Assembly (NCBI GenBank): GCA_003510345.1
Contig: DOMW01000189.1
Coordinates: 3,340 to 9,302 of the forward strand
Direction: 5' to 3'
Length of the DNA: 5,963 nucleotides
DNA from: Clostridiales bacterium
GTDB taxonomy: Bacteria > Bacillota > Clostridia > Christensenellales > Christensenellaceae
The position numbers and the translations under genes are program-made. Under the pieces are notes generated by a model. It was not told the DNA's origin and searched no databases. It saw only the letters and a list, made by a program, of their open reading frames with translations. Below are positions 1 through 5,887 of this stretch, one piece after another. Positions within the stretch are counted from its first letter, which is position 1. The number at the start of each line of letters is the position of its first letter.

Positions 1-254
1 GTAAGCGTTTCATAGCCTATGGAAAGCGCGTTGCACACCCGCTTATAATTTGTTTCCTTGTTCGCCACGCTGTGCTCGCGCGTCCTGCTTAGGTTCAGTG
101 AGGCGTACACGCCCGGGCTTTTGCCACCCACACGCGTGGTAAAGCCATGCTTTAAAAACCCTTCCCGCAAAAAGGACGGGATCTGGTAAAACAGCACGCC
201 CCCCTCATTTTTTTGTGTAAACCCATAGCCTACTTCTTGTTTATAGTTTTGCAT
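1..254 (-). CDS. pgeF: PgeF/YfiH-family (laccase-domain) protein, N-terminal part, cut by window edge
   Basis: The first 84 codons of a gene that runs off the left edge. The diagnostic segment is at residues 36-55, HGFTTRVGG followed by SPGVYASLNL, which is the N-terminal signature of the YfiH/YlmD/PgeF family. Members are about 250-280 residues, bind a metal, and have been described as a peptidoglycan editing factor and as purine nucleoside-active enzymes; the His/Cys metal-site residues further along are outside this window, so activity cannot be judged. The ATG (252-254) is one base after the nrdR stop codon (TAA, 256-258). Only a weak AGG precedes it, so translation probably depends on ribosomes finishing nrdR. 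The same gene order, nrdR then pgeF, is common in Clostridia. Family assignment is from sequence; function is family knowledge. Confidence 0.9.
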   Translation of the reverse strand, partial: MQNYKQEVGYGFTQKNEGGVLFYQIPSFLREGFLKHGFTTRVGGKSPGVYASLNLSRTREHSVANKETNYKRVCNALSIGYETL

Positions 255-255
255 A

Positions 256-717
256 TTACCTGTCTATCGCCTGTTGCAACCTGTTCAGCTCCTCGCGGAA
301 TGTGTTGATATCCTTAAACTGCCTGTAAACGGACGCGAAGCGCACATAGGCCACTTCATCCAGCTTGCGCAACCCTTCCATTACGATTTCACCCACTTCG
401 TGGGATGTTACCTCATGCTTTGGCGAGCTGTACACCTCGCGCTCGATCTCGTTGATGAGCGACTCGATGTTGTCATAAGACACTTCCCGCTTTTCGCACG
501 CCTTTATAATACCGCGCTTCACTTTTTCTATATCAAAGCTCTCGCGCTTACCGTCTTTTTTGATCACAAAAACAGGCAGGCTTTCCACTTTTTCGTAAGT
601 TGTAAAGCGTTTTCCGCAAGCGAGGCATTCCCGCCGCCTGCGAATAGAAGATAAATCGTCCACAGGCCGGGAATCCACCACTTTACTTTCCGTGTGGTCA
701 CAATAGATACACCGCAA
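256..717 (-). CDS. nrdR: Transcriptional repressor NrdR (TTG start)
   Basis: NrdR is a zinc- and nucleotide-binding repressor of ribonucleotide reductase operons. Counted from a TTG start at 715-717 the protein has 153 residues and begins MRCIYC. The zinc ribbon cysteines fall at 3, 6, 31 and 34, the positions usual in the family, and the SIRRRRECL motif lies just before and through Cys31. An ATP-cone domain follows from about residue 44 to 134 (VFVIKKDGKRESFD onward). The longer ORF starts at a GTG (730-732) with no ribosome site; the TTG has GGGGGTGAT eight bases upstream, nearly the ideal anti-16S match, and restores the family N-terminus. It is preceded by an extended -10 promoter and followed directly by pgeF. 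No clear NrdR box was seen near its own promoter, so autoregulation is not supported. Confidence 0.96.
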   Translation of the reverse strand: MRCIYCDHTESKVVDSRPVDDLSSIRRRRECLACGKRFTTYEKVESLPVFVIKKDGKRESFDIEKVKRGIIKACEKREVSYDNIESLINEIEREVYSSPKHEVTSHEVGEIVMEGLRKLDEVAYVRFASVYRQFKDINTFREELNRLQQAIDR

Positions 718-735
718 ATAAATCACCCCCACATA
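717..735 (-). promoter_or_regulatory. Strong ribosome binding site deciding the nrdR TTG start
   Basis: Minus-strand GGGGGTGAT (722-730) differs by one base from the ideal GGAGGTGAT. It sits eight bases before the TTG at 715-717 and overlaps the rejected upstream GTG, which itself has no ribosome site. Confidence 0.8.
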
Positions 736-757
736 CTGTTGCGCAAATCTGTTCCAT

Positions 758-778
758 AGGTACTATTATAGCATAGGT
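758..778 (-). promoter_or_regulatory. nrdR-pgeF promoter with extended -10
   Basis: The minus strand carries TGCTATAAT, with TATAAT at 765-770, a perfect -10 hexamer with the TGn extension. No good -35 is visible at 16-18 bases, as is usual for extended -10 promoters. The predicted start near 758 gives a leader of about 40 bases. The -10 is bracketed by a 7-base direct repeat (CATAGGT on the plus strand at 755-761 and 772-778), which could be a regulator site. Confidence 0.65.
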
Positions 779-823
779 TCTCAGACGTGCGCTACATTTT
801 GTGGAATCCCCGCCATTTTCTTT

Positions 824-1384
824 CTATATTGGCTCATTCATTCGCCGGCCGCTTTGCTCATTTGACTTTTTGATTTTATCGAGCACCCGTTTCAAGCGCT
901 TTGAAATACTGGATTGTGTCACGCTAAAAGCATACGATAACTCTTTTTGCGTGTGCTCGCGCGTACCAAAAAGCCCGAAACGCAAAGAAATCAGCCTGCG
1001 TTCTTCGTGGTTTAAGCACTGTAATATCTTTATCATTTCCTGCCCGTTTTCGCCGCGCATCACCTCGTCGAGCACCGATTCGCTTTGCATCGTCACATCA
1101 TAAGCGACCGTTTGGCTGTCAAAAGGCAGTTCCCTTAAATAATGATTCGCCTTCCGGAAGTACATCAGTATTTCATTTCTGGAACAATGCGCGATAAACG
1201 TTTCCAGTTTTGTATCATAAGAGCTGTCAAAATGATCGACCGCCTTCACCAGGCCGATATACGCGATGGAGGTCAGCTCTTCCGCCATACTCCAATCAGA
1301 AGCGTACCGCCGCGCCACGCTGCGGGCGATCCACATCATTTTTTCAATCAGCTCTTTTCGTTCAATTTCAGCATATTTCGCCAT
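824..1384 (-). CDS. Sigma-70 family sigma factor, small, SigE/SigK-like
   Basis: 186 residues, predicted to direct RNA polymerase to a dedicated promoter set. Region 2 spans about 10-82: ELTSIAYIGLVKAVDHFD, then TKLETFIAHC and NEILMYFR at 70-77, closely matching the sporulation factors SigE/SigK (typically TKLATYAARC and ENEILM). Region 4 spans about 121-173: LNHEERRLISLRFGL, then TQKELSYAFSVTQSSISKRLKRVLDKI, the -35-binding helix-turn-helix. Regions 1.1 and 3 are missing, as in SigE/SigK, and there is no pro-sequence; SigE and SigK precursors are about 240 residues. The ATG has a good site (AGAGGAAAG). In many Clostridia sigE/sigG sit near nrdR/pgeF, so the location also fits a sporulation factor, but substitutions such as AIAHC-type changes make it divergent. 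It could be a lineage-specific alternative factor; no symbol is assigned. Confidence 0.85.
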   Translation of the reverse strand: MAKYAEIERKELIEKMMWIARSVARRYASDWSMAEELTSIAYIGLVKAVDHFDSSYDTKLETFIAHCSRNEILMYFRKANHYLRELPFDSQTVAYDVTMQSESVLDEVMRGENGQEMIKILQCLNHEERRLISLRFGLFGTREHTQKELSYAFSVTQSSISKRLKRVLDKIKKSNEQSGRRMNEPI

Positions 1385-1426
1385 AACTTTCCTCTAAACA
1401 GCAGGTTTTACTGTTATGGTACCTTC

Positions 1427-1483
1427 GAATCGTAGCGAAACTTGTAGATTAGTGTTATTCCCTGCAAGAAAATTTTACGATTC
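1427..1483. repeat. 8-base inverted repeat in the sigma factor leader
   Basis: GAATCGTA at 1427-1434 and its exact complement TACGATTC at 1476-1483, 41 bases apart. One arm overlaps the candidate -10 and the other lies about 30-40 bases into the predicted leader. It may be a paired operator or a long-range stem; chance cannot be excluded at this length. Confidence 0.4.
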
Positions 1484-1499
1484 TTCATGTATTACGCAA
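1465..1499 (-). promoter_or_regulatory. Candidate promoter of the sigma factor gene
   Basis: Minus-strand TTGCGT (1494-1499), a 16-base spacer and TAAAAT (1472-1477, five of six to TATAAT) would start transcription near 1465, leaving a leader of about 80 bases. The -35 matches only three of six and overlaps the end of the dfx terminator, so this is tentative. One arm of an 8-base inverted repeat overlaps the -10. Confidence 0.3.
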
Positions 1500-1529
1500 A
1501 AAAAGAAACACTATTGCGTTTCCTTTTTT
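1498..1529 (-). terminator. Intrinsic terminator after dfx
   Basis: A 12-base-pair stem (1498-1509 with 1518-1529) closes an 8-base loop; read on the minus strand it ends in a run of seven T. The only imperfect pair is a G-U on the minus strand, which would be an A-C mismatch on the plus strand, so it is built for minus-strand transcripts. It begins 25 bases after the dfx stop codon and separates dfx from the sigma gene. Confidence 0.88.
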
Positions 1530-1554
1530 GATTTACGTGGAGGCTGGCATCGCG

Positions 1555-1926
1555 TCAGCCTTTCCATAACCCATGCAAATTACAATAGGCAAATACTTCG
1601 TATTGATCGCCGTGCAGGTTATATTCCGCTTTCGGCGCATCGCCCGGCGCAAGCATGGCGCGCTGCGTCCGCCCCGGCTCTTCCACGCAGATCCATTCGA
1701 TGTGGTGCTCTTCGGTCATCGGGTGCGGTATACCGCCCACCTCAACGGTAAGCCCTTCGCCGGTCTTTTTCGCCACTGGCACATGCTTCTCCGCCGCCGC
1801 GTCCACCGTATTGGGAATGAGCTGCCCCATCGGCTGCCCGCAGCAAATCAGTTCCCCGCCGCCATCCTTAATGATACCAACAATATTACCGCAAATCGCA
1901 CATCTGTAAAACGCCCTTTCTTTCAT
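1555..1926 (-). CDS. dfx: Desulfoferrodoxin (class I two-iron superoxide reductase)
   Basis: Cytoplasmic enzyme that reduces superoxide to hydrogen peroxide without making oxygen, taking electrons usually from rubredoxin; typical of anaerobes. 123 residues from the ATG at 1924-1926. The N-terminal desulforedoxin-like iron centre has Cys9, Cys12, Cys28 and Cys29 (CAIC and CCGQPM). The catalytic centre has the full ligand set: His48, His68, His74, Cys115 and His118, within EKHVPV, HPM, EEHHIEW and YCNLHGLW, all at family positions. Length is normal. The longest ORF adds 20 unconserved residues and starts inside a dyad with no ribosome site; the chosen ATG has GAGGAG eight bases upstream and gives the standard N-terminus. 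It is a single-gene unit bounded by a dyad upstream and a terminator downstream. Confidence 0.97.
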   Translation of the reverse strand: MKERAFYRCAICGNIVGIIKDGGGELICCGQPMGQLIPNTVDAAAEKHVPVAKKTGEGLTVEVGGIPHPMTEEHHIEWICVEEPGRTQRAMLAPGDAPKAEYNLHGDQYEVFAYCNLHGLWKG

Positions 1927-1953
1927 CGTACTCGCTCCTCTTTCTCCATTTTC

Positions 1954-2000
1954 TATCAATATATGGGGATATAGAACAATATACACCCCTTATATTGATA
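1954..2000. promoter_or_regulatory. Long dyad between the HD hydrolase gene and dfx, probable operator or leader hairpin
   Basis: TATCAATATATGGGG (1954-1968) faces CCCCTTATATTGATA (1986-2000), pairing 14 of 15 positions around a 17-base AT-rich centre. It starts 28 bases before the dfx ATG and ends 17 bases from the HD gene stop. No T-run follows on either strand, so it is not a standard intrinsic terminator. Its size and position suit an operator over the dfx promoter or a hairpin in the dfx leader. It does not match the PerR or Fur consensus as I know them. No clear dfx -10/-35 pair could be fixed here; TATATT elements lie within the dyad centre. Confidence 0.65.
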
Positions 2001-2017
2001 AACTTGGTAGCGGTACG

Positions 2018-3256
2018 CTAAACTTCAGAAAAGTACGAATGGTATTTAATCTTATTGGAACCGGGAAAAAGATGGTCGTGCAGGTCCATAAAATAATCGT
2101 CCGTCATACTCGCGATATAATCCACAACGATCTGGTTTGGCTCTTCACTCCGATATTGTTCCCTTTTTTCCCGCTCGTCGGGAAAACCTTTGTACAATAT
2201 ACCTATGTGGTGGCGGAATATGGGCGAGCTTTCGTTCCCTGCACTAAGGTTCCCGAGCAATTTTTCATACACCCTGCCGAACATGACCTCAAGCGCCGGG
2301 TACGGCCCGCTTTTGTCTTGTGGTTTATAAATCTTATGAAAATTTAATTCTTTTTCATAGGAAAGGGCTTCCGCGACCTCATGCCTGAGCACAAGGCAGG
2401 GCTTGCCATAGCTTTCGGAAACAATACTTCCTATGAGGTTTGATATAAACTCCGCGTTTGTCGCGCCCAGCACTTCATTTGCCCCGAACGGTTCTTCAAG
2501 GTCGATGCCCAAAATTGCGGCGTCCTGCCTGTCCTTGCCTAAATAAGCGATCACGTCGCTGATACGTACCGCGCAGCCTTCCAATGTAAACGGGACAAGC
2601 GTCTTCGTCTCTCCTTCCCTCGTATAACACCGCTCAGCGCGGGCGTCAAATTCCTGGAACAGCCTCTCGGCGCTTTCGGCTTTATATTGATACGGGTGAT
2701 ACTCCCCCCGCACCTGTTCCCCATTGTGGCACAAAATACCGTCCAGCGTTTGCAGTGAAAGATTTAATTGAAGCAATTTGTCCAGAATGCGAACACTGTG
2801 CACATTGTGGTTGAAATAACGGCCGGTGTGTTCAAAGAAAAGCGCGGATAAAAAACGTTCGCCCGCGTGGCCAAACGGCGTATGCCCCAGGTCGTGCCCC
2901 AATGAAACCGCTTCGATCAAGTCCTGGTTTAGGTTGAGCATCCTACCGATATTGCGCGCGATACGCGAAACGATCTGCACATGCAGTACACGCCTTGTGA
3001 TGTCATCATTTTTATAAAGGCTGAATACCTGCGTCTTATCCGCGTACCGGTTGAAATACCGGCAATGCAAAATACGTTCGGCGTCCTTTATAAAATTAGG
3101 CCGCGCGACATGGAATTTCTCTTTTTTCCGGCGGACGGCCTGTTTGTCCTTGCACGCATACACGGAAAGCGCATCCTGCCTTTTTACCTGGTCTTCATAA
3201 AGCGTGCCGAACATTTCATCGCTGTATCTTTGGAAATGCAGTTTTTTTTCTTCCAT
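2018..3256 (-). CDS. HD-domain dNTP triphosphohydrolase, Dgt-like
   Basis: Predicted cytoplasmic metal-dependent enzyme removing triphosphate from dGTP or other dNTPs. Numbered from the upstream ATG at 3271, the HD metal ligands are His97 (RRVLHVQIVSRIAR), His126-Asp127 (LGHDLGHTPFGHAGE) and Asp239 (LEGCAVRISDVIAYL). YFNRYADKTQVF at 72-83 and FNHNVHSVRIL at 153-163 are further Dgt-family landmarks. I prefer the ATG at 3254-3256 (residue 6, giving 412 residues) because GGAG lies nine bases before it, while the upstream ATG has no ribosome site and is only about 11 bases from the predicted transcription start. Substrate preference cannot be read from sequence, and E. coli Dgt is longer, so no symbol is given. 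Related HD hydrolases of unknown substrate remain possible. Confidence 0.88.
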   Translation of the reverse strand: MEEKKLHFQRYSDEMFGTLYEDQVKRQDALSVYACKDKQAVRRKKEKFHVARPNFIKDAERILHCRYFNRYADKTQVFSLYKNDDITRRVLHVQIVSRIARNIGRMLNLNQDLIEAVSLGHDLGHTPFGHAGERFLSALFFEHTGRYFNHNVHSVRILDKLLQLNLSLQTLDGILCHNGEQVRGEYHPYQYKAESAERLFQEFDARAERCYTREGETKTLVPFTLEGCAVRISDVIAYLGKDRQDAAILGIDLEEPFGANEVLGATNAEFISNLIGSIVSESYGKPCLVLRHEVAEALSYEKELNFHKIYKPQDKSGPYPALEVMFGRVYEKLLGNLSAGNESSPIFRHHIGILYKGFPDEREKREQYRSEEPNQIVVDYIASMTDDYFMDLHDHLFPGSNKIKYHSYFSEV

Positions 3257-3281
3257 CCGGCTGTTCTCCATAACATAATGA

Positions 3282-3318
3282 TAGGGTAATTATAGCACTA
3301 TATTTATACTGACCACAA
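3282..3318 (-). promoter_or_regulatory. Promoter of the HD hydrolase gene, extended -10
   Basis: Minus-strand TGCTATAAT with TATAAT at 3289-3294, the same extended -10 sequence seen before nrdR. A weak -35, TTGTGG at 3313-3318, lies 18 bases upstream. The expected start near 3282 leaves a leader of about 26 bases to the preferred ATG. Confidence 0.65.
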
Positions 3319-3545
3319 GTTTCCGCATATGTAGGTGGGCATTGCTTTCTCTACTTCAATCACAGTGGTGTGCCGTTTGATACGCGCTTGCCCCGCCGGG
3401 CGTCTCTCCACTTTCTCTATTTTCCCCCGCCCGCGTGACGGACGGCCCACCATCACCTTTTCCGCGCGCAGCGCGGTAAAGGCTGAACCCATCAACATCA
3501 GAAGTCTGTACCGCCCGGCGAACCAACACCTACGCCGCTTATATT
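3300..3545. other. GC-rich gap of uncertain content, with a weak 64-codon ORF on the minus strand
   Basis: Between the chemotaxis receptor terminator and the HD gene promoter lie about 245 bases that are clearly more GC-rich than other gaps in this window. A minus-strand ORF at 3304-3498 would give a basic 64-residue peptide (start MLMGSAFTALRAEK, end ICGNLWSV). Its third codon positions are about two-thirds G or C, compatible with coding, but it has no convincing ribosome site or promoter and I recognise no domain. The plus strand is also open (3335-3670) but runs through the terminator. It may be a small unrecognised gene, the eroded end of a lost gene, or structured noncoding DNA. Confidence 0.3.
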
Positions 3546-3546
3546 A

Positions 3547-3584
3547 CGAAAATAATAAAAACAAGCCCCGCGAGAGCAGGGCCT
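3547..3584 (-). terminator. Intrinsic terminator after the chemotaxis receptor gene
   Basis: On the minus strand AGGCCCTGC (3576-3584) pairs with GCGGGGCTT (3563-3571) around a four-base loop, with two G-U pairs, followed by the T-rich tract at 3551-3562. It starts 45 bases after the receptor stop codon. Confidence 0.85.
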
Positions 3585-3628
3585 ATTTTCAGTTTGTTAT
3601 TTATGAGCCGTGGATGCTGCCACGCCGG

Positions 3629-5422
3629 TCAATACTTGTCGCTGCCGACAGCCTCCGTAATATCATCTAAGTTCGGCGTAGTATAGACGGACTGTGCCGA
3701 CACAGGGGAAGCATGAGCGAACTCTTGCGCGCCGCCCCTAAGCTTAAACTGCGCGATCAACTCTTGCAGCATAGTGGACTGGCTGCTCATCTCCTCCGAC
3801 GCCGCCGCGCTTTGCTGCGCGGTCGCGCTGTTCTGCTGCACCACCTGCGCCACCTGGTCTACGCCAATGTTGATCTGCGAGATACCCGCCGACTGTTCCT
3901 CCGAAGACTGCGCGATCTCCGCGACGATCACATGGCTCTCATTGATGCCGATCACGATTTGCTCCAGGCTGGTTGCGGTTTCTTCGGCGATTTTAGCGCC
4001 ATATTCCGATTTCTCCATAGAGTTCTGGATCATTTCACCCGTATCTTTGGCGGCTTCCGCGCTCTTTGCGGCGAGGTTCCGTACTTCTTCCGCCACTACG
4101 GCAAACCCTTTGCCGTGCTGCCCGGCGCGCGCCGCTTCCACGGCGGCGTTCAATGCCAGTATGTTCGTCTGGAACGCGATGTCGTCTATCGTCTTGATGA
4201 TCTTACTGATAGACTGGCTGGCGTCGTTGATATCCTTCACCGCTATCATCATTTCACCCATCTGCCGGTTCCCTTTTTCCGCGTCGGTCTTTATTGTGTC
4301 CGCCAGCGTTGAGGCTTGGTTTGCCAACTCCGCGTTCTCCCGTACTTTATCCGCCATCTCGGTGATAGAGCTGGAAATCTCCTCTATGGAAGCGGCCTGT
4401 TCGGTAGCGCCCTGCGCCAGCGCCTGCGCGCCGTCCGCCACCTGCTTGGAACCGGTGGAAACCTGCACCGTGGAATTGTTGATCTCCGTAAACATCTGGT
4501 TCAAGTTAACCGTCATCTGCTTGATCGCGTTGCCAAACGTATCGACCTCGCCGAGCGTCTCCACTTCAAATGTCAGATCTTGCTGCGCCACCCGATTCAC
4601 CGCACCGCCGTAATATACAAATTTGCGCATCATTTGCGTAAACGCTTTCATTGTCTGCCCAATCTCATCTTTACCCTGCGAAATGCGGTCACAGTTTGCC
4701 CATTCATCATCCCTGAACTGCAAGTTGCCCGTTTCGCCCGCCTGCTTGATATAGCCCGCCATCGAATTGATCGGCTTGCTTATGAGCCCGGAAATGTAGA
4801 ACGCGAGGACGAGCGCGATCACCACACCGGCTGCCAACGCCACGATGATGATGATAAGCATCATTCTGTAGGTATTGTCTATCGAAATACTTAAATCATG
4901 CACCATGGTGTCGCATATTTCCGTGGCGAGCAACAGGTTTTCTGTGATGGGTACGACGCTGTCGGCCGCGCCGTTTTGAAACACCTCATATGCGCCGTCA
5001 AAATTTCCGGCGTCTACAAACCCATACAGCGATTCTTTCATCTGCGCGAAAGGCCCCAGCCAGGTGTCTTTCACCGTGAAATAAGCTGTCTCACTGGACT
5101 CATCGATGATCGTGGTCTCATATGCCGCAAAGTCATCCAAAACCGCAGTGTCACTGTCCTTCACACCCTGTATAATGCGGGCGACCGCTTCCGGGTCCTC
5201 CTGCGAAAGGAACAGGTTGCGAAGGTCGTTGCGCTGCATCGCGAAAGTCTCACGGATATCCGCAAGCGCCTCCACCGCGGTAAAACCCATTTCATACATT
5301 TCGGTCGCGGCCGTATCCATCCGGAGCATACCAAAAATGCCCACGACGCCCACAACGCCCATCAACGCGATCGCGATAAGGAAACTGACAATCAATTTCT
5401 TTGAAATTCTCATGTTTTTCAT
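3629..5422 (-). CDS. Methyl-accepting chemotaxis protein, two membrane segments, apparent tandem HAMP
   Basis: 597 residues from the ATG at 5420-5422. Membrane receptor that controls CheA through CheW. Order: membrane segment at about 10-33; extracellular helical sensor 34-186, of four-helix-bundle type by its length and helical look; second membrane segment 187-211; HAMP from about 212 (SKPINSM) to DEIG at 252-255, a few residues longer than usual; a second HAMP-like unit at about 273-311 (VAQQDLTFEVE, then DTFG); and the signalling domain, whose hairpin tip is at about 413-450 (QTNILALNAAVEAARAG, then KGFAVVAEEVRNLA). The C-terminus, EAVGSDKY, lacks a CheR-tethering pentapeptide. The ligand is unknown. 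The start was chosen because AGGGGG lies nine bases upstream and KNMRISKKLIVSFL begins a normal signal-anchor; the ORF's 24 extra residues do not. No che or flagellar genes are nearby, so it is an orphan receptor. Confidence 0.95.
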   Translation of the reverse strand: MKNMRISKKLIVSFLIAIALMGVVGVVGIFGMLRMDTAATEMYEMGFTAVEALADIRETFAMQRNDLRNLFLSQEDPEAVARIIQGVKDSDTAVLDDFAAYETTIIDESSETAYFTVKDTWLGPFAQMKESLYGFVDAGNFDGAYEVFQNGAADSVVPITENLLLATEICDTMVHDLSISIDNTYRMMLIIIIVALAAGVVIALVLAFYISGLISKPINSMAGYIKQAGETGNLQFRDDEWANCDRISQGKDEIGQTMKAFTQMMRKFVYYGGAVNRVAQQDLTFEVETLGEVDTFGNAIKQMTVNLNQMFTEINNSTVQVSTGSKQVADGAQALAQGATEQAASIEEISSSITEMADKVRENAELANQASTLADTIKTDAEKGNRQMGEMMIAVKDINDASQSISKIIKTIDDIAFQTNILALNAAVEAARAGQHGKGFAVVAEEVRNLAAKSAEAAKDTGEMIQNSMEKSEYGAKIAEETATSLEQIVIGINESHVIVAEIAQSSEEQSAGISQINIGVDQVAQVVQQNSATAQQSAAASEEMSSQSTMLQELIAQFKLRGGAQEFAHASPVSAQSVYTTPNLDDITEAVGSDKY

Positions 5423-5551
5423 TACAAAAAACCCCCTGAATAATGTTTGCAGCTTGTAATGATACGGTGATGCTGCTGCGCCATAAAACGGCAAAAACCC
5501 AACCGCTTATCCCGGAAATACTGGCATGATCTGACGGCAATCAAATTAGCA

Positions 5552-5579
5552 ATAATAAGCCTAAAAATGCAGCCTGCAA
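5552..5579 (-). promoter_or_regulatory. Candidate promoter of the chemotaxis receptor gene (proximal)
   Basis: Minus-strand TTGCAG (5574-5579), 16-base spacer, TATTAT (5552-5557, five of six). The -35 agrees only in TTG. The leader would be about 120 bases. It lies just downstream of the possible terminator-like stem at 5581-5618. An alternative is the upstream candidate at 5641-5646. Confidence 0.3.
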
Positions 5580-5580
5580 G

Positions 5581-5618
5581 AAAAAAGCCGGAATCCCCCA
5601 ATCGGATTACTATATGGC
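5581..5618 (-). terminator. Possible weak terminator or leader hairpin upstream of the receptor gene
   Basis: On the minus strand AATCC and GGATT (5604-5608 and 5592-5596) pair around a seven-base loop. An outer GCC/GGC (5616-5618, 5587-5589) closes it across an unequal internal loop, followed by six T (5581-5586). The stem is interrupted and short, so termination is uncertain; it could instead be part of a structured leader. Confidence 0.3.
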
Positions 5619-5640
5619 GGTTATACTGCAATGATGTGAG

Positions 5641-5649
5641 ATAATAGCA
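5641..5649 (-). promoter_or_regulatory. Candidate promoter of the chemotaxis receptor gene (distal), extended -10
   Basis: Minus-strand TGCTATTAT with the -10 hexamer at 5641-5646, resembling the TGCTATAAT promoters before nrdR and the HD gene. A poor -35 (TTGTAA) lies 15 bases upstream. If used, the receptor mRNA has a leader of about 210 bases. Confidence 0.3.
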
Positions 5650-5887
5650 CGAGACGATAACTTACAATATAGGAATATAATAACAAAGAAATCTATATTT
5701 TGCAATGGAAAGAACCATATTTATTTTACTGCCCGCCGTGGCAGACGGTAGTACAATCATTAACTGGAACATTTTACGCACGATGAATTAATTTTACCGC
5801 CTTCTTAGTAAGCACTGATTAATGCAAGCCGCGCGTTTTTTAGCCTTTTTGCAAGGGATAGTTCTATAAGGTTTGTCTATGTCGCCG

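Larger units (their letters stand above)
5423..5880. other. Non-coding region upstream of the receptor gene
   Basis: About 460 bases with no convincing gene on either strand. The short ORFs here lack ribosome sites and recognisable content. 5640-5720 is markedly AT-rich. Visible structure is limited to the candidate promoters, the weak stem at 5581-5618, a palindrome TGCAGCCTGCA at 5568-5578, and a 5-base-pair hairpin at 5729-5744 (CTGCC/GGCAG, six-base loop). I recognise no known riboswitch. Confidence 0.6.

Noticed and set aside
801..1435. Plus-strand ORFs at 801-1103 and 1142-1435
   Set aside because: They are shadows of the sigma factor gene, with no ribosome sites or recognisable domains.
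1927..1986. Extension of dfx to an ATG at 1986, adding 20 residues
   Set aside because: The extra ATG lies inside the dyad with no ribosome site, and the added residues are absent from the family; the inner ATG has GAGGAG at proper spacing.
3713..4894. Long plus-strand ORFs opposite the chemotaxis receptor, up to 279 codons (3774-4613)
   Set aside because: They are antisense to a gene with unmistakable domains; their Ala/Ser/Cys- or Arg/His/Leu-rich composition is what the codon bias of the receptor gives on the reverse strand, and they lack ribosome sites.
5423..5494. Extension of the chemotaxis receptor by 24 residues
   Set aside because: It would place non-hydrophobic sequence before the membrane anchor and has no ribosome site, while the inner ATG has AGGGGG nine bases upstream.
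5593..5630. SigD-type flagellar promoter (TATA, 15 bases, TCCGATTG) before the receptor gene
   Set aside because: Only three of four and five of eight positions match the TAAA / GCCGATAT consensus, which is too weak without motility genes nearby.
5729..5744. Hairpin CTGCC/GGCAG as a terminator
   Set aside because: The stem is only five pairs and no T-run follows it on either strand.
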